A DNA stretch of 64,000 nt, taken from the NCBI RefSeq assembly GCF_037042905.1, contig NW_026974141.1, forward strand, positions 124,001 through 188,000, read 5' to 3'. This stretch comes from Lytechinus pictus. Lineage: Eukaryota; Echinodermata; Echinoidea; Temnopleuroida; Toxopneustidae. Below the pieces are notes generated by a model. It was given only the letters and a program-made list of their open reading frames with translations, did no database searches and had not been told where the DNA came from. The translations under genes were made by a program, and so were the position numbers. Shown here piece after piece: positions 45,110 through 56,032 of the stretch (the first letter of the stretch is position 1; each line of letters begins with the position of its first letter).

Positions 45110-45826
45110 GGCTCTACGTTGGAAACTTGAAAGTCGTGGGACGTTGGAAAAACTTGATGAATTTACGTTGAATCGACGTTGGAAACTAAATGTAGTTTGA
45201 TGGAAAGATGATGGACAATCAACAATGACACAACGTTGGAAACGTTGGAAACTAGTTCGATGGAAAGTTGTTGAACAACCGACAATGGCACAACATTGAC
45301 AAAGTTAAAAACTAGTTTGTTGGAGATTTGTTGAACGGTCGACAATGGCACAACGTTAGAAATTAGTAAGTTTGAGATTAGTTGGATAGTAGACAATGGC
45401 ACAACGTTAGAAACTAGTGTGTTGGAGATTTGTTGGACAATTGACAATGGCACAGCGATGGAAACATGTTTAATTGGATAGTTGCTGAACAGCCAACAAT
45501 TACACAACGTTGGCAACGTTGGAAACTAGTTCGATGGAAAGTTGTTGATCAACCGACAATGGCACAATGTTGACAAAGTTGGAAACTAGTTTGTTGGAGA
45601 TTTGTTGGACGGTCGACAATGGCAAAACGTTGGAAACTAGTAGGTTGGAGATTAGTTGGATAGTCGACGATGACACAAGGTTGGCAACGTTGGAAACTAG
45701 TTCGATGGAAAGTTGTTGAACAACCAACAATGGCACAACGTTGACAAAACTGGAAACTAGTTCGATGGAAAGTTGTTGAAGAACTGACACTGGCACAACG
45801 TTGGAAACTGGTAGGTTGGAGATGGA
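45110..45826. repeat. GTTGGAAACTAGT minisatellite, unit ~57-60 bp
   Basis: About a dozen diverged units. Each contains CAATGGCACAACGTTG, GGAAACTAGTT(C/T)G and GGAAAGTTGTTGAACAACC or GGAGATTTGTTGG. Because 57 and 60 are multiples of three, the minus strand stays open as two frames with VVPLSVVQQLSIELVSN repeats. There is no start context or domain, so I do not call a gene. Confidence 0.8.
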
Positions 45827-45835
45827 TGCTAAATG

Positions 45836-45905
45836 TCGTGGTAGCAGCTGGGATTTGAACCTTGCCTGCACGATGGGATTCGTGCTATCCGAGCAACCAG
45901 CTGGT
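45836..45905 (-). mobile_element. tRNA-like SINE head
   Basis: The minus strand reads CCGACCAGCTGGTTGCTCGG and then GGCAAGGTTCAAATCCCAGC (B box GGTTCAAATCC). It sits immediately beside the minisatellite. Confidence 0.55.
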
Positions 45906-46166
45906 CGGCAAGAATGTGTCGTGATAGGTGTAACACTTGTTTACTACCTAGTTCAGTGCCGTAGTCCCACATACAGTCCTTTGAATGGATGTTCCCTCAC
46001 CGAGGTCAAGACCTCGTCCCCAGGCCCGAGAGCGAGGCCGCCCCAGTCAAGTTGGTTCTTGTCCTTTTCTATCTGAGTTTTATGACATTACTAGTAATGC
46101 AGTCAGTAAATCAAGTAATTACACACTCAGTAAATGAATAAATAACAGTCAGTAAATCAAGAAATC

Positions 46167-47374
46167 ATGGTAAAATTAATAAATGTAGTGATTGATAATG
46201 TTGAATCTGTCTGTGACAGGGCCAGTCATAGTGGTCGTAATTTTGATCATGAGAATGAACCTGACGATGATTATGAAGTGGAGAATGAACCAGACGATGG
46301 TTATGAAGTGGATAATGAACCAGACGATGGTTATGAAGTGGATAATGAACCAGACGATGGTTATGGTGATGAGAATAAACCAGAATATGACTATGATGAC
46401 GAGAATGAACCAGAACAAGATGATTATGATGAGGAGAATGAACCAGAAGATGATTATGATGAGGAGAATGAACCAGAAGATGATTATCATGATGAGAATC
46501 AACCAGAAGATTATGACAGTTTTCAGGGTGATTTTCAGAGTAGTTATGAGTTGGATGATTCCAGACGGAATTTATTTCGAGATCTAGATCTTCGTAGCCA
46601 ATCGTATCCTCGGGCTCAACATCAGATTAGAGTTTTACATGTACACATAAGCCTAACACTGGTCGATCGAGCCGTGTACGATGAAGCAATAGATAATGAT
46701 ATCGGTAGTAGGTCTAGTGAAGGAATTTATGATAGCCTGCTTCTTATGACTTGAATGATAACCACAAGTGTGATGTACCATACTATCTGTATATGTCAAG
46801 TCCTGAATGTTTTCCAGGCTGCTGATCATAGCATAACATCTAGATCGATTCAGACTAGTCCTAGACCCGCCTTAGTTCATCATAGGCCTAACGTTAACCA
46901 AGTTGTGTGACAACTCTGTCTTAATGCTAGTCGGCATGGCTACCATGGCTACTGCCACCATAATGGTGACTGTCCATTCTTGCCTGACCATGATAGGCGC
47001 ATGATTACTCGAGCTCGCAAGGCCGCTAGCATTCTCGGCTACACCAATTTCCAGATTTGTAGTGACACCTGCTATCATGACCCTGGTTGTGATCATGTTC
47101 CAGGCAGCTGTATTCCAACTGAAGATGTTGACTATTCATCATATGCCGTGGGTCGTTCCTCTGTAGTTCCTAATTCACATCTCGGTTGCTTTGATGACTC
47201 GAAGTCAGAGTCAGCGATTCAGGGAGACCCTCACTGGTGCAATGGACAATCAACAGAGTCAGATGAGGTTTAGGTCCTCACAGTACGCCACATAGATCTG
47301 TGGCTAGCTCATTCGTTGTGCCTAATCAGGCCCCCGTGACTCCCTTTCTGGAACTGTTCCCTGGTGATCAGTGA
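46167..47374 (+). pseudogene. Decayed ORF with acidic tandem repeats (unrecognised)
   Basis: One reading frame runs from ATG 46,167 to 47,273 with only two internal stops, both TGA (46,752 and about 46,907). The first part (to residue 195) has about eight 11-13-residue acidic units of the type DENEPEDDYDEENEPEDDY. The second part has a Cys/His-rich stretch (GYHGYCHHNGDC, then CSDTCYHDPGCDHVPGSC). After 47,273 a shifted frame gives GLGPHSTPHRSVASSFVVPN to a stop at 47,374. It looks like a once-coding gene or retroelement protein, now broken. I do not recognise the family. Confidence 0.5.
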
Positions 47375-47563
47375 TGAGTTGGTAATCCCATATCTATTAT
47401 TACTTTTCATGTTTAATTCACATATATTAATGTTACACTGGTTTTGATTTAATGTTGAGATATCAGTGTCAGTATGGATAGTGGGAGCCCTTTTTATTAG
47501 CTATTTTAGGTTGGTAATATTCTGACAATCCATCAGTACATCTTCCTCTCTCCATTATGGTGG

Positions 47564-48171
47564 TTAAAGGTCAAGTCCACCCCATAAAAATGTTGATTTG
47601 AATCAATAGAGAAAAATCAGACAAGCATAATGCTGAAAATTTCATCAAAATCGGATGTAAAATAAGAAAGTTATGACATTTTGAAGTTTCACTTATTTTT
47701 CACAAAATAGTTAGATGAACGAGTCAGTTACATGCAAATGAGTGAGTCGATGATGTCACTCACTCACTATTTCTTTTGTTTTTTATTGTTTGAATTATAC
47801 AATATTTCATTTTTTACAGGTTTGACAATAAGGACAAACTTGACTGAACCATAAAATGTTAAACAATGGTAATTCCACATGTTCAGGGAGAAATAAAACT
47901 TTGTTTCACAGGACAATGGGGAGAAAATTAGAATATTTCGTATTTCATATAAAATACAAAAGAAATAGTGAGTGAGTGATGTCATCAGTTCCCTCATTAG
48001 CATACCAACCGAAATGTGCATATAACTGTTTTGTTAAATGAAGCGCAACTTTAAAATGTCATAACTTTCTTATTTTACATCCGATTTTGATGAAATTTTC
48101 AGCGTTATGCTTGTTGGATTTTTCTGTTTTTATTCAAATCAACTTTTTGTTGGGATCGACTTGTCCTTTAA
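47564..48171. mobile_element. ~600-bp TTAAAGG-ended MITE (copy 5)
   Basis: Starts TTAAAGGTCAAGTCCACCCC and ends GATCGACTTGTCCTTTAA. Arms of about 200 bases are inverted (AAAATCGGATGTAAAATAAG against its mirror near 48,070). Confidence 0.85.
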
Positions 48172-49349
48172 GTTATCTGCACTTAATTTGTCATATTTTG
48201 TTGCATGTATGTTTACCTTTCGCTTTGGACATTGCGTGTTCCATAACCGTACTATGGATATGATGGAGGCTGGATGGTGGCCCATCATACTTTCACCTAT
48301 TTTTTACTCATGGAAAAATCTGTACACGTTCATGTTTTTCTACTTCACATATTTCAGTGTTTATTTTCTGTATCTGGCCCATTGTATGGCTACTAGTATT
48401 TGTTTGGATTATGTATAGTGTTTGCTATTATGTTCCCAGGCTGCCTTTTGGTTAGCAGATTTTGTGGGCCTCCATATCTTTACATGTTCTCACATTTGGA
48501 AATTATATTTTTAGATTGTTTTTGTACTTACTATGATAGGATTGTTTGTCTTCAGTATGCAAGAGAGTGGTGTAATTTATTTGCATTATATTTCTCCTTT
48601 TTGGAAGAAAGTATGCTGCATGTGACATTTTTCGGTATTTGAATTTAATGTATCTATTGATACATAAGCTTTTAAAATCTGAAGTGTCCACAATGATTGT
48701 GCTTAAGAATTTATCTTCTGTTACATTGTTTTTTAGATTTTTATAAAATCTAGTGTCCACAATGATTGTGTTTATGGATGTATTTTATAATAATAGCAAT
48801 GTTCCTAGCTTTCATTTTATGCCATGCTTTATAAACCGACTGTTTGGTGGTGTGGGTTGACGATATTGATGCTGCTACACGAGTTTGACTGTTTTACATG
48901 TTTTAGCCCTTTTAGCATACAGGGGTGCATCAAAGGCCGTTAGTATTTTCCCCCTTTTTCGAATTGGCTTATTGTAGGTCCTATTGATTGATTATTTGAT
49001 GTGTTTTTAGCCCACGGATAGAAGGGTAGATATTAAAGATGTTGGTGTAATGGTGTTTTTATTCATGTATGCTTATTGTATAAAATTAAACGGTACATTT
49101 TGAATCTTATTTCGTTTTGATGTAACCATGGTAATGGCCAACACTCTGTATTGACACTGATTTGTTAACTTATTATGATTAATTGTGATACCATCCCCGC
49201 AGGCCTACTGGTATGTGCTTTCAATTGGTAATTTTCCTCTAGAATCCATGTTTTGACGGGGTAACCACTGATATAGATTTGTTGTACGTTTGTTACAGAG
49301 TGAATTGATTTTGTTGTTTATGAATAAATAAATAGATAAAAAAAACAAA
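48172..49349 (+). other. UTR-like AT-rich DNA ending in a poly(A)-like tail
   Basis: No reading frame is supported. At 49,321-49,349 AATAAATAAATAGATAAAA with more A-rich sequence looks like a polyadenylation signal followed by a reverse-transcribed A tail. Together with the decayed ORF upstream, this would fit the 3' end of a retroposed transcript; I found no target duplication. Confidence 0.35.
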
Positions 49350-49849
49350 AAGCTTGTATTATCATCATCAATCATAAGCCCCTTCGTCTTGAATCGATCT
49401 CATGGATATGACTTCATTACGCCCTTCTTCGGATGATCTAATATGGCTACATGGAGTGTTGTCAGAGATCCAAATTACCATAGACCTATTAGAGATGGGC
49501 ACTCATCGATTATTAAATGAATTCATTAACATATGACTGTCATTGTGCTCTGAATAACATTCTCTTCAAATATTTATCTACTTTGATCCTACTGTGTTCC
49601 GCCGTCAGTTAGGCCGTGAGATGAAAGAAGCAGTTCGTGATCAGTCACAAACTGTATGCGCAGGAGATGATTAATCACTTAAAGCCTGGAAATTCGATTT
49701 GCAATTCTAGTTTACCTTTGGTTATCTTAGCTCCATGTGCTTTATGTGGGAAAATGTATGCATGGTTTAAGATTGATTGTTCATTTTTTATAATTCCTTT
49801 GTTTTCAAGTTTCCACAATATTCCCGAGATACATAGCACATAGCATGTA

Positions 49850-50016
49850 CACTGTAAAAATTGAATTGCTATTTTAGCACTTAAAGTGCTTGTATAGTGA
49901 CTACACTACGAGTGCTGATTTTCTAGTTTAAATTTGAACTAAAAAAATCAGCACTCGTAGTGCAGTCACTATATAAGCACTGGAAGTGCTAAATTAGCAC
50001 TTCATTTTTTACAGTG
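49850..50016. mobile_element. Palindromic MITE, family P3 (copy 2)
   Basis: Starts CACTGTAAAAATTGAATTGC and ends CATTTTTTACAGTG. The arms match 31,212-31,376, including GTGCTTGTATAGTGACT and its inverse. Confidence 0.85.
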
Positions 50017-50540
50017 TAGAGATCGTGTATCTCTCATTGTTATTGAGGTCATTATGTGTGTGATAATAATAGAGAGTTCCCGCATTTACTGCTTTGAAAA
50101 TGCAAGTCAAATCACAATGGAAAGCTTAGAAGCTTTTGTCCAAAGTTGGTGGACCGGGATAGCAGATCATCCGAAGATTTGCACCGGACGAACAATTATG
50201 AATATGTCGTTGTCCTACTTTGACACTACGCTGCTGTCCCTGGTCCACAAACTTTCGACAAAATCCTCTCGGCTCTCCATTGTGATTTGATTTGATTTGC
50301 ATGTCCAAAGGAATTGGTGCGTTGTAGAGAGCGACTCCGTAGTAAATGCGAAAACTCTCCGATATCATAATTTATATCACAAAATCGTCTACTTCTCAAT
50401 TTACGGTGCTGCTCCAAATCTGAAACATGTTGACAAATCTGCAGCATGCTGACTGAAAGGAATATTCTGATGTAGGACACCAGCCAACAAAAACAAGAAG
50501 AGGGAATCTGTCCCATTGTTAATAATCAGATATGCCTGGA

Positions 50541-51262
50541 TAATCGCAGATGGTAAAACGGTCAAACTCGAAAATTTTACTTTTTGAGGTAAATTCACTT
50601 TCCTGGTAATGTGAGGGCGCTCTTTCCAATGGTTCTATCGAGAAAATCCCATCATGTCTTGATTTAGAGATAATTTTCGCTATTTTGGTACTTTTTTTGT
50701 ATTTTTCCTTCAGATTTAATGGTACAATTGACTATCTTTGAGTTAGCCCATTGTCGGTAATATCGTTTGGAGGTAAAACGAGCTATCTTTTACATGAACC
50801 TTTTAACATTCTTAATTGAGATTTTTGAATCATCGCTGTCAGATGGTAAAATGGTCTTTCTTCGAGTTAGACCAGTTAACCGCCACGTCGCACGGCCTTT
50901 CAGATGGTAAAGCGGTCTATCTCGAAAATCGCTGAAGAATGCTGTGCTTATTTGAGGTAAGATGGTAAAATGGTCTATCTAGAAGATAGACCATTTTACC
51001 ATCTTATGCATGAGTGTGCCGTGCCGTGGTTAAACAGTCTATCCACACAAAAGTCTCATTTATTTCATAATTAGAACTCCAAATAAGTTCAAAATTCTTC
51101 AGTTATAAATGTTAATGGTGCTTCTTATTTTCCCATTGCAAAAAGTGCATTATTTCCGTCTCATAAAAAAATCTTAAACCTCTAAACTTTAAAGTCACTT
51201 TTTTCAGAACAGCAATTTTCGAGATAGACCGTTGTACCATCTGGCGGCCGCTGGGTAATCGC
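50541..51262. mobile_element. Foldback element with repeated AGATGGTAAAA(T/C)GGTCTATCT
   Basis: The phrase AGATGGTAAAACGGTC near 50,548 recurs as variants at about 50,840, 50,900 and 50,951, and inverted at about 50,981 and 51,221. A perfect hairpin lies at 50,959-51,005. TAATCGCA occurs at both outer edges (50,541 and about 51,256). No coding frame is visible. Confidence 0.65.
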
Positions 51263-51962
51263 AATTGTCAGAACACCTGTATGTTTTAATTAGGATGCTC
51301 ATATTCATTTGGCGGTGGATCTCGATCGTTCAATAAAAGAGTGAATCGCGTTGAATGTCCATCTCTTACATGTCTAATGGGTTCATATGATGACCAACGC
51401 AATCGAGACAATGGCTTCAGCCTCTAAGATAGCAGTGCAATTATGTCAATGCCTAGGGTCTATTCCAATCAACATTTAGGGGCAAGAAGAAAACGAATCG
51501 AAATTGTTTTACTATGATATATTACATATTTATTTTACTAACTTCATCGTGATTCAAAATTTAAATCTTTACAATCATATCCAATGTCCTTTTCAAAAAA
51601 GAAAACAAATTTAAGTAGGCCTATGCCACAAAATGAATAGACCGGCTAAGGCATAGACCCTTTAGTATCAATAATTCAAACAGATTGTTCAAACGTATGT
51701 TATCCTTCTAGGCTTGTATTCTGTAACTGTTCTCCGATAGCGTACCTGCACAAACCACATCGCTCCTTTAACACTGTTGCAAAAATACCAAGAAGTGCTT
51801 TCGCAGATTGAACATGGAACATTGCGTTGAGGGCACCCTAAAACAATTTGGTGTTCACAGAGTCATCAAAATCCGGTTTATGATGTAGGAATATAAACAC
51901 ATAGTTGAAGAGAAATTAAAAATAACAATGTGAGAGTAGTAAGTTCAATCTGAGTTCGAGTC
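51263..51962 (-). other. 3' flank and probable 3' UTR of spicule matrix exon A
   Basis: No other gene is seen. The segment 51,535-51,962 is the probable 3' UTR if the signal at 51,529-51,534 is used. Confidence 0.4.
51529..51534 (-). terminator. Candidate polyadenylation signal for exon A transcript
   Basis: The minus strand reads AATAAA about 430 bases past the exon-A stop codon. It is the first canonical signal seen downstream. Weak evidence on its own. Confidence 0.4.
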
Positions 51963-52887
51963 TTATGCTGTAACATCAGTTTCAGCTTCCTGGAGCATAC
52001 GTGGTCTGTTGAACCTCGGGTTTGGACTGTTTGGCTGTCCCCCCATGCCAGGTCGTTGTGGTCCCCCACCAAAACCCGGTTGTTGTCCCCCAAAGCCAGG
52101 CTGCTGCCCGCCAAAGCCAGGTTGTTGCCCCCCAAAGCCGGGCTGTTGCCCGCCGAAGCCAGGTTGTTGCCCGCCGAAGCCAGGTTGTTGTCCCCCAAAG
52201 CCAGGTTGTTGCCCGCCGAAGCCAGGTTGTCGCCCGCCGAAGCCAGGTTGTCGCCCGCCGAAGCCAGGTTGTTGCCCGCCGAAGCCAGGTTGTTGCCCAC
52301 CGAAGCCAGGTTGTCGTCCACCGAAGCCAGGTTGTTGCCCACCGAAGCCAGGTTGTTGCCCACCGAAGCCAGGTTGTTGACCAGGGGGGATGTTTTGGCC
52401 TGCAGCTACCTCACAGACAAAAGCACGCATGGCAGTTGCCTCCACTAGGTCCCACTCTGGTCCAAGATTTGGTCTTTGACCTGGTTGTTGCGGGGTTACG
52501 TGCTGACGCTTCATGACGGGAGCCCTACCTGGAGGTGGTGTCCATGGGTTTGCAGGGTTAACGGGCCATCCACTTGTAGGCATACCAGGTCTACCACGAC
52601 GGCCAGGAGGTATAACTCCCTGACTGGTGAAAGCAGCGAATCCATTTGGATAAGCAGGGGTACCATCTTCCCAGAATCTAGGGTTTTGAGTGTTCCATCC
52701 AAGCCAGACTTCGTTTTCCATCTGGTTGTCTTGCGAGAAGCTTGCCACCATTCGGTAGACTTCATGGTTCTCGATAGGGGACGATATTGAAGCTAGAGCA
52801 CCCATTCTAGAGGGACCGTTTCCACAAGGAGTAACCATTTCACAAAACTCAGATGCCATACGGTAAGGGACGCGAATGTTGAAGTAT
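51963..52887 (-). CDS. Spicule matrix protein terminal exon A (SM50-like): C-type lectin domain plus Gly/Gln/Pro repeats
   Basis: SM50-family proteins are secreted by primary mesenchyme cells and occluded in the calcite spicule. The acceptor TTATTCAG/ATACTTC (52,888) joins the signal exon in phase (AG/A gives Arg, then YFNIRVPY). Spliced, the product is 342 residues: signal peptide 1-17, C-type-lectin-like domain about 20-195 (Cys 20, 33, 50, 56, 193; WLGWN at 96-100), then fifteen (Q/R)QPGFGG heptads at 205-309, and a tail SPNPRFNRPRMLQEA. The repeat type and this tail are what I recall of SM50 and its Lytechinus relative LSM34. No separate signal exon was found between this exon and exon B, so it probably shares the one at 63,926. 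Symbol left blank because paralogues (SM37, SM29, PM27) are similar. Confidence 0.9.
52065..52379 (-). repeat. 21-bp coding minisatellite (15 units) in exon A
   Basis: Fifteen 21-bp units encode (Q/R)QPGFGG. Because 21 is a multiple of three, all frames free of stops within the unit remain open, which creates spurious open frames on both strands. Variation is mostly synonymous, with Q/R changes in units 4, 7 and 8. Confidence 0.93.
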
Positions 52888-53563
52888 CTGAATAAAGATA
52901 AGGAATATGATTGCATTATTTTTTTTTAATATGAATAAAAGTCATGAATATAACAGTATTGACACATATTATGGTTCCTTAATATCAATGATTGACTGCA
53001 ATTTATCACGTAATAAGGAATTTATTTTCGCTAACATGGAAATATTTCTAATGACTGGTACTAGCCGTATTAATGAGTATTACATTGAACCGTCATTGTG
53101 GGGATGCCTTATCCAATAATAAGGAATCACATCAACTTTTGTTATGAAACATATAATGCACAAAACTTTACTAGGATAGGAGATTAAATTCTATTGTTAC
53201 CTTTGATAAGGTCAGAGATGTCATCATGGTTGCTACTCTCATACTTAGGCATTTTCCTGATTTTCTTGCCCCAAAACCAATAAATGCTATAGGCCTATAT
53301 GAAGTGCAAAATTTCTATTTGCTGTTATCCAATCGCCATTTTATTTTGACCATGCTGATGTATATATTGAATTAGTTTATTGAAATATCTCCGACTGACC
53401 GCCCAAAGTAGCGGCTTTCAAAAAGGGAATTTTATTCATGCAGATCTTGACAAATTACATTAGCGAGTTGCAGACTGTCATTCAAATATTTTTGTAGTGG
53501 TTGCTGTTTCTACATGATAATCCTTGGTAAGTAAAACCACTAATCGATTTATACTAGGGGTTA

Positions 53564-54152
53564 TTAAAGGACAAGTCCACCCCAAGAAAAAGTAGATTTG
53601 AATAAAACGAGAAAAATTAAACAAGCATAACACTGAAAATGTAATCAAAATCGGATTTAAAATAAGAAAGTTATGACATTTTTAAGTTTTGCTTAATTTC
53701 ACAAAATAGGTAGAGTCACATCCCGGTCCGTATGCAATTGAGGGAACTGATGACATCACTCAATATTTCTTTGTATTTTCCTATAAGAAATATTCAAATT
53801 TTCTCCTAATTGTCCGGTGAAAAAAAGTTTTATTTCTCCCTGAACATGTGAAATTATCATTGATTAACATTTTATGGTTAAGTCAAGTTGGTCCTTATTG
53901 CCAAAAAACTGTAAAAATTGAAATATTGTATAATAAAAAAAAAAAGAAATAGTGAGTGAGGGACATCATCAATTCTCTCATTTGCATGTGACTAAATTGT
54001 GCATATAACTATTTTGTGAAAAATAAGTGAAACTTTAAAATGTCAACTTTCTTATCTACATCCGATTTTGATGAAATGTTCAGCGTTATGCTTGTCAGAT
54101 TTTTCTCTATTGATTCAAATCAACATTTTACTGAGGTGGATTTGACCTTTAA
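53564..54152. mobile_element. ~600-bp TTAAAGG-ended MITE (copy 6)
   Basis: Starts TTAAAGGACAAGTCCACCCC and ends GGTGGATTTGACCTTTAA, with the same inner arms as 47,564-48,171. It lies between the two spicule matrix terminal exons. Confidence 0.85.
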
Positions 54153-55640
54153 GAGTGTTAGGGGAACGCACACACGATTAATCGATTTTATTTATCTTCT
54201 TTTTAAGGTCACACTTCCAGTAAGCTTGTCTTTGTGCACATTCTTAATGGCTAAACTTGCAAGACCTTCAAAATATCTGACAATGTGCAACATTTACACA
54301 AATCTCTAATCAATGAATTTATTGTATCGACTTCTGACGATATTAAAGCTCATTAGCGCCCTCCTCCTAATGCCTATGAAGTCGCTTTTTTTACATATTT
54401 ATATTTCTTCTCATGGAGCGGTGCTTGGAATGATAAAGAAACGAAGTTCTGCCTGATGAGAATTTGGGTTTAGAAAAAAGCAGAAAAATTGACGAATGTT
54501 GGTGATTTGGGGGACGAAATCCGTTAATTAAAAGTTATGACAGAATGTTAAAGTTTAGATTTTGTGACCTCACAGGTGGGCAGCTCCTCCATAGGTGTCT
54601 TATAAAAAAAGGCAATTTAATGAAGAAAAAATGCAAGCAATATTATTTGGTCGGGAGATATATAATCAAGCACATTATCTCGTAAACCCAATTATAAGAA
54701 AATATATTTTGTTCATCATGTTCCAGTAAAATTTGTTAAGTTATAAAATTTATTTTACCTGATATAATTGGGAGCTGCCCGCATGATATTAAGTTACACA
54801 TTAAAACCTCTAATAGTTCATTGCTCTTAAATTCTTTGATGAATATTTTCTTTATTTTTGCTTCACCCCTACTATGCCGGTGGAGGGGGGGGGGGGGGGC
54901 TTGACATTTCGAGCGATATTTTCGCAACTACTCGCTGCGACGACTTGTGACTTTGTTTTGAGTCTCCCGCACCTTTTAACACATAATTTGTGATGCCCGG
55001 GTACGCCGTTCCAAGGACACACATAATATTGAAATCGCATGTCATGAAAAATTCTCACCCCGCCCCCCTGAATTTGTGTATAAATTCAATACAAATTGTC
55101 TTTGTCGCAAACGTATGGACATTTTTGCGTTTACTTGATGCTATGCTGTTTGTGATCGCCCACAAATATCTTCGATAAAACAATGACAGAACAAAACTCG
55201 AGAAACGAATACATAAGAAATAACCAAAACAATATAAAGTATAAGATATTAATCTGATATAACACATTTTTAAGTGGATATGCTTATAAAGAGTTTCTAC
55301 ACCAAAATTAGTACATTCGGAGGAGGCCTGCCATTTAGGGAGTTAGAGCAAAAAGTTTAATTTTGTATATCATTTACGCGTATATTATCATAATTAGAAG
55401 CAATTTTTATGAAATAATAATGACTCTTTTTTTTATTATGTCCCAGTCAAAGTGCGTAGCAATTTTCTGCGCGATCACGAGGCCGACGGCCGAAGACTGC
55501 GTGCACCCCCATCTTGGCCACTAGGATCTCCCCAAAAATCCTTGCCTTGTTAGAATATGCCGACGCGCACGTATTTCGCTATCCGCTTGCTAGATACGCA
55601 GTACCGCGCGTCCTCTAAACATGATTTCACCAATACATAG

Positions 55641-56032
55641 CGTGTTTACACTTAATCGGCAATTGGTTCTGAACCAATTGCCGATGCAGAATCGGCATTT
55701 GGATTGCGTTTACACATTGTTACAGCTCACGGTTCAGAACCGCGAGCCGATGCAAAAACTTGAAATGATACGTCATAATAAAGACAACGCTGGATCAGTG
55801 CGCTAACAATTACGTCACAATGGTAAAGTAATTGAAATGCGCACAAATTGCCGGTGCAGAATCGGCTTTCTGTTTACACGTAGTAAAAAAGCCGATTCTG
55901 CATCGGCTCGCGGTTCAGAACCTACTACTTTGGTGGTGCAAATTGCCGGTTCTGAACCGCGAGCCGATTCAAGTTACTCGCGTTTACACGCTATGAAAAA
56001 GCCGATTCAAATGCCGATTAAGTGTAAACACG
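55641..56032. mobile_element. Foldback MITE with AATCGGCA / TGCCGATT modules
   Basis: CGTGTTTACACTTAATCGGC is mirrored at the right end by GCCGATTAAGTGTAAACACG. Internally GCCGAT, AATCGGC and GGTTCAGAACC modules recur in both orientations, along with several GTGTAAAC/GTTTACAC sites. Confidence 0.82.

Noticed and set aside
52009-52516. Three plus-strand open frames of 120-165 codons opposite exon A
   Set aside because: They are shadows of the 21-bp repeat, which has no stop in these frames; the minus-strand frame has the lectin domain and splice sites.
54721-54810. Possible second signal exon for exon A on the minus strand (a CAG/GTAAAA donor)
   Set aside because: The translation upstream of the donor has no signal peptide and no QDCPAYY or CY motif.
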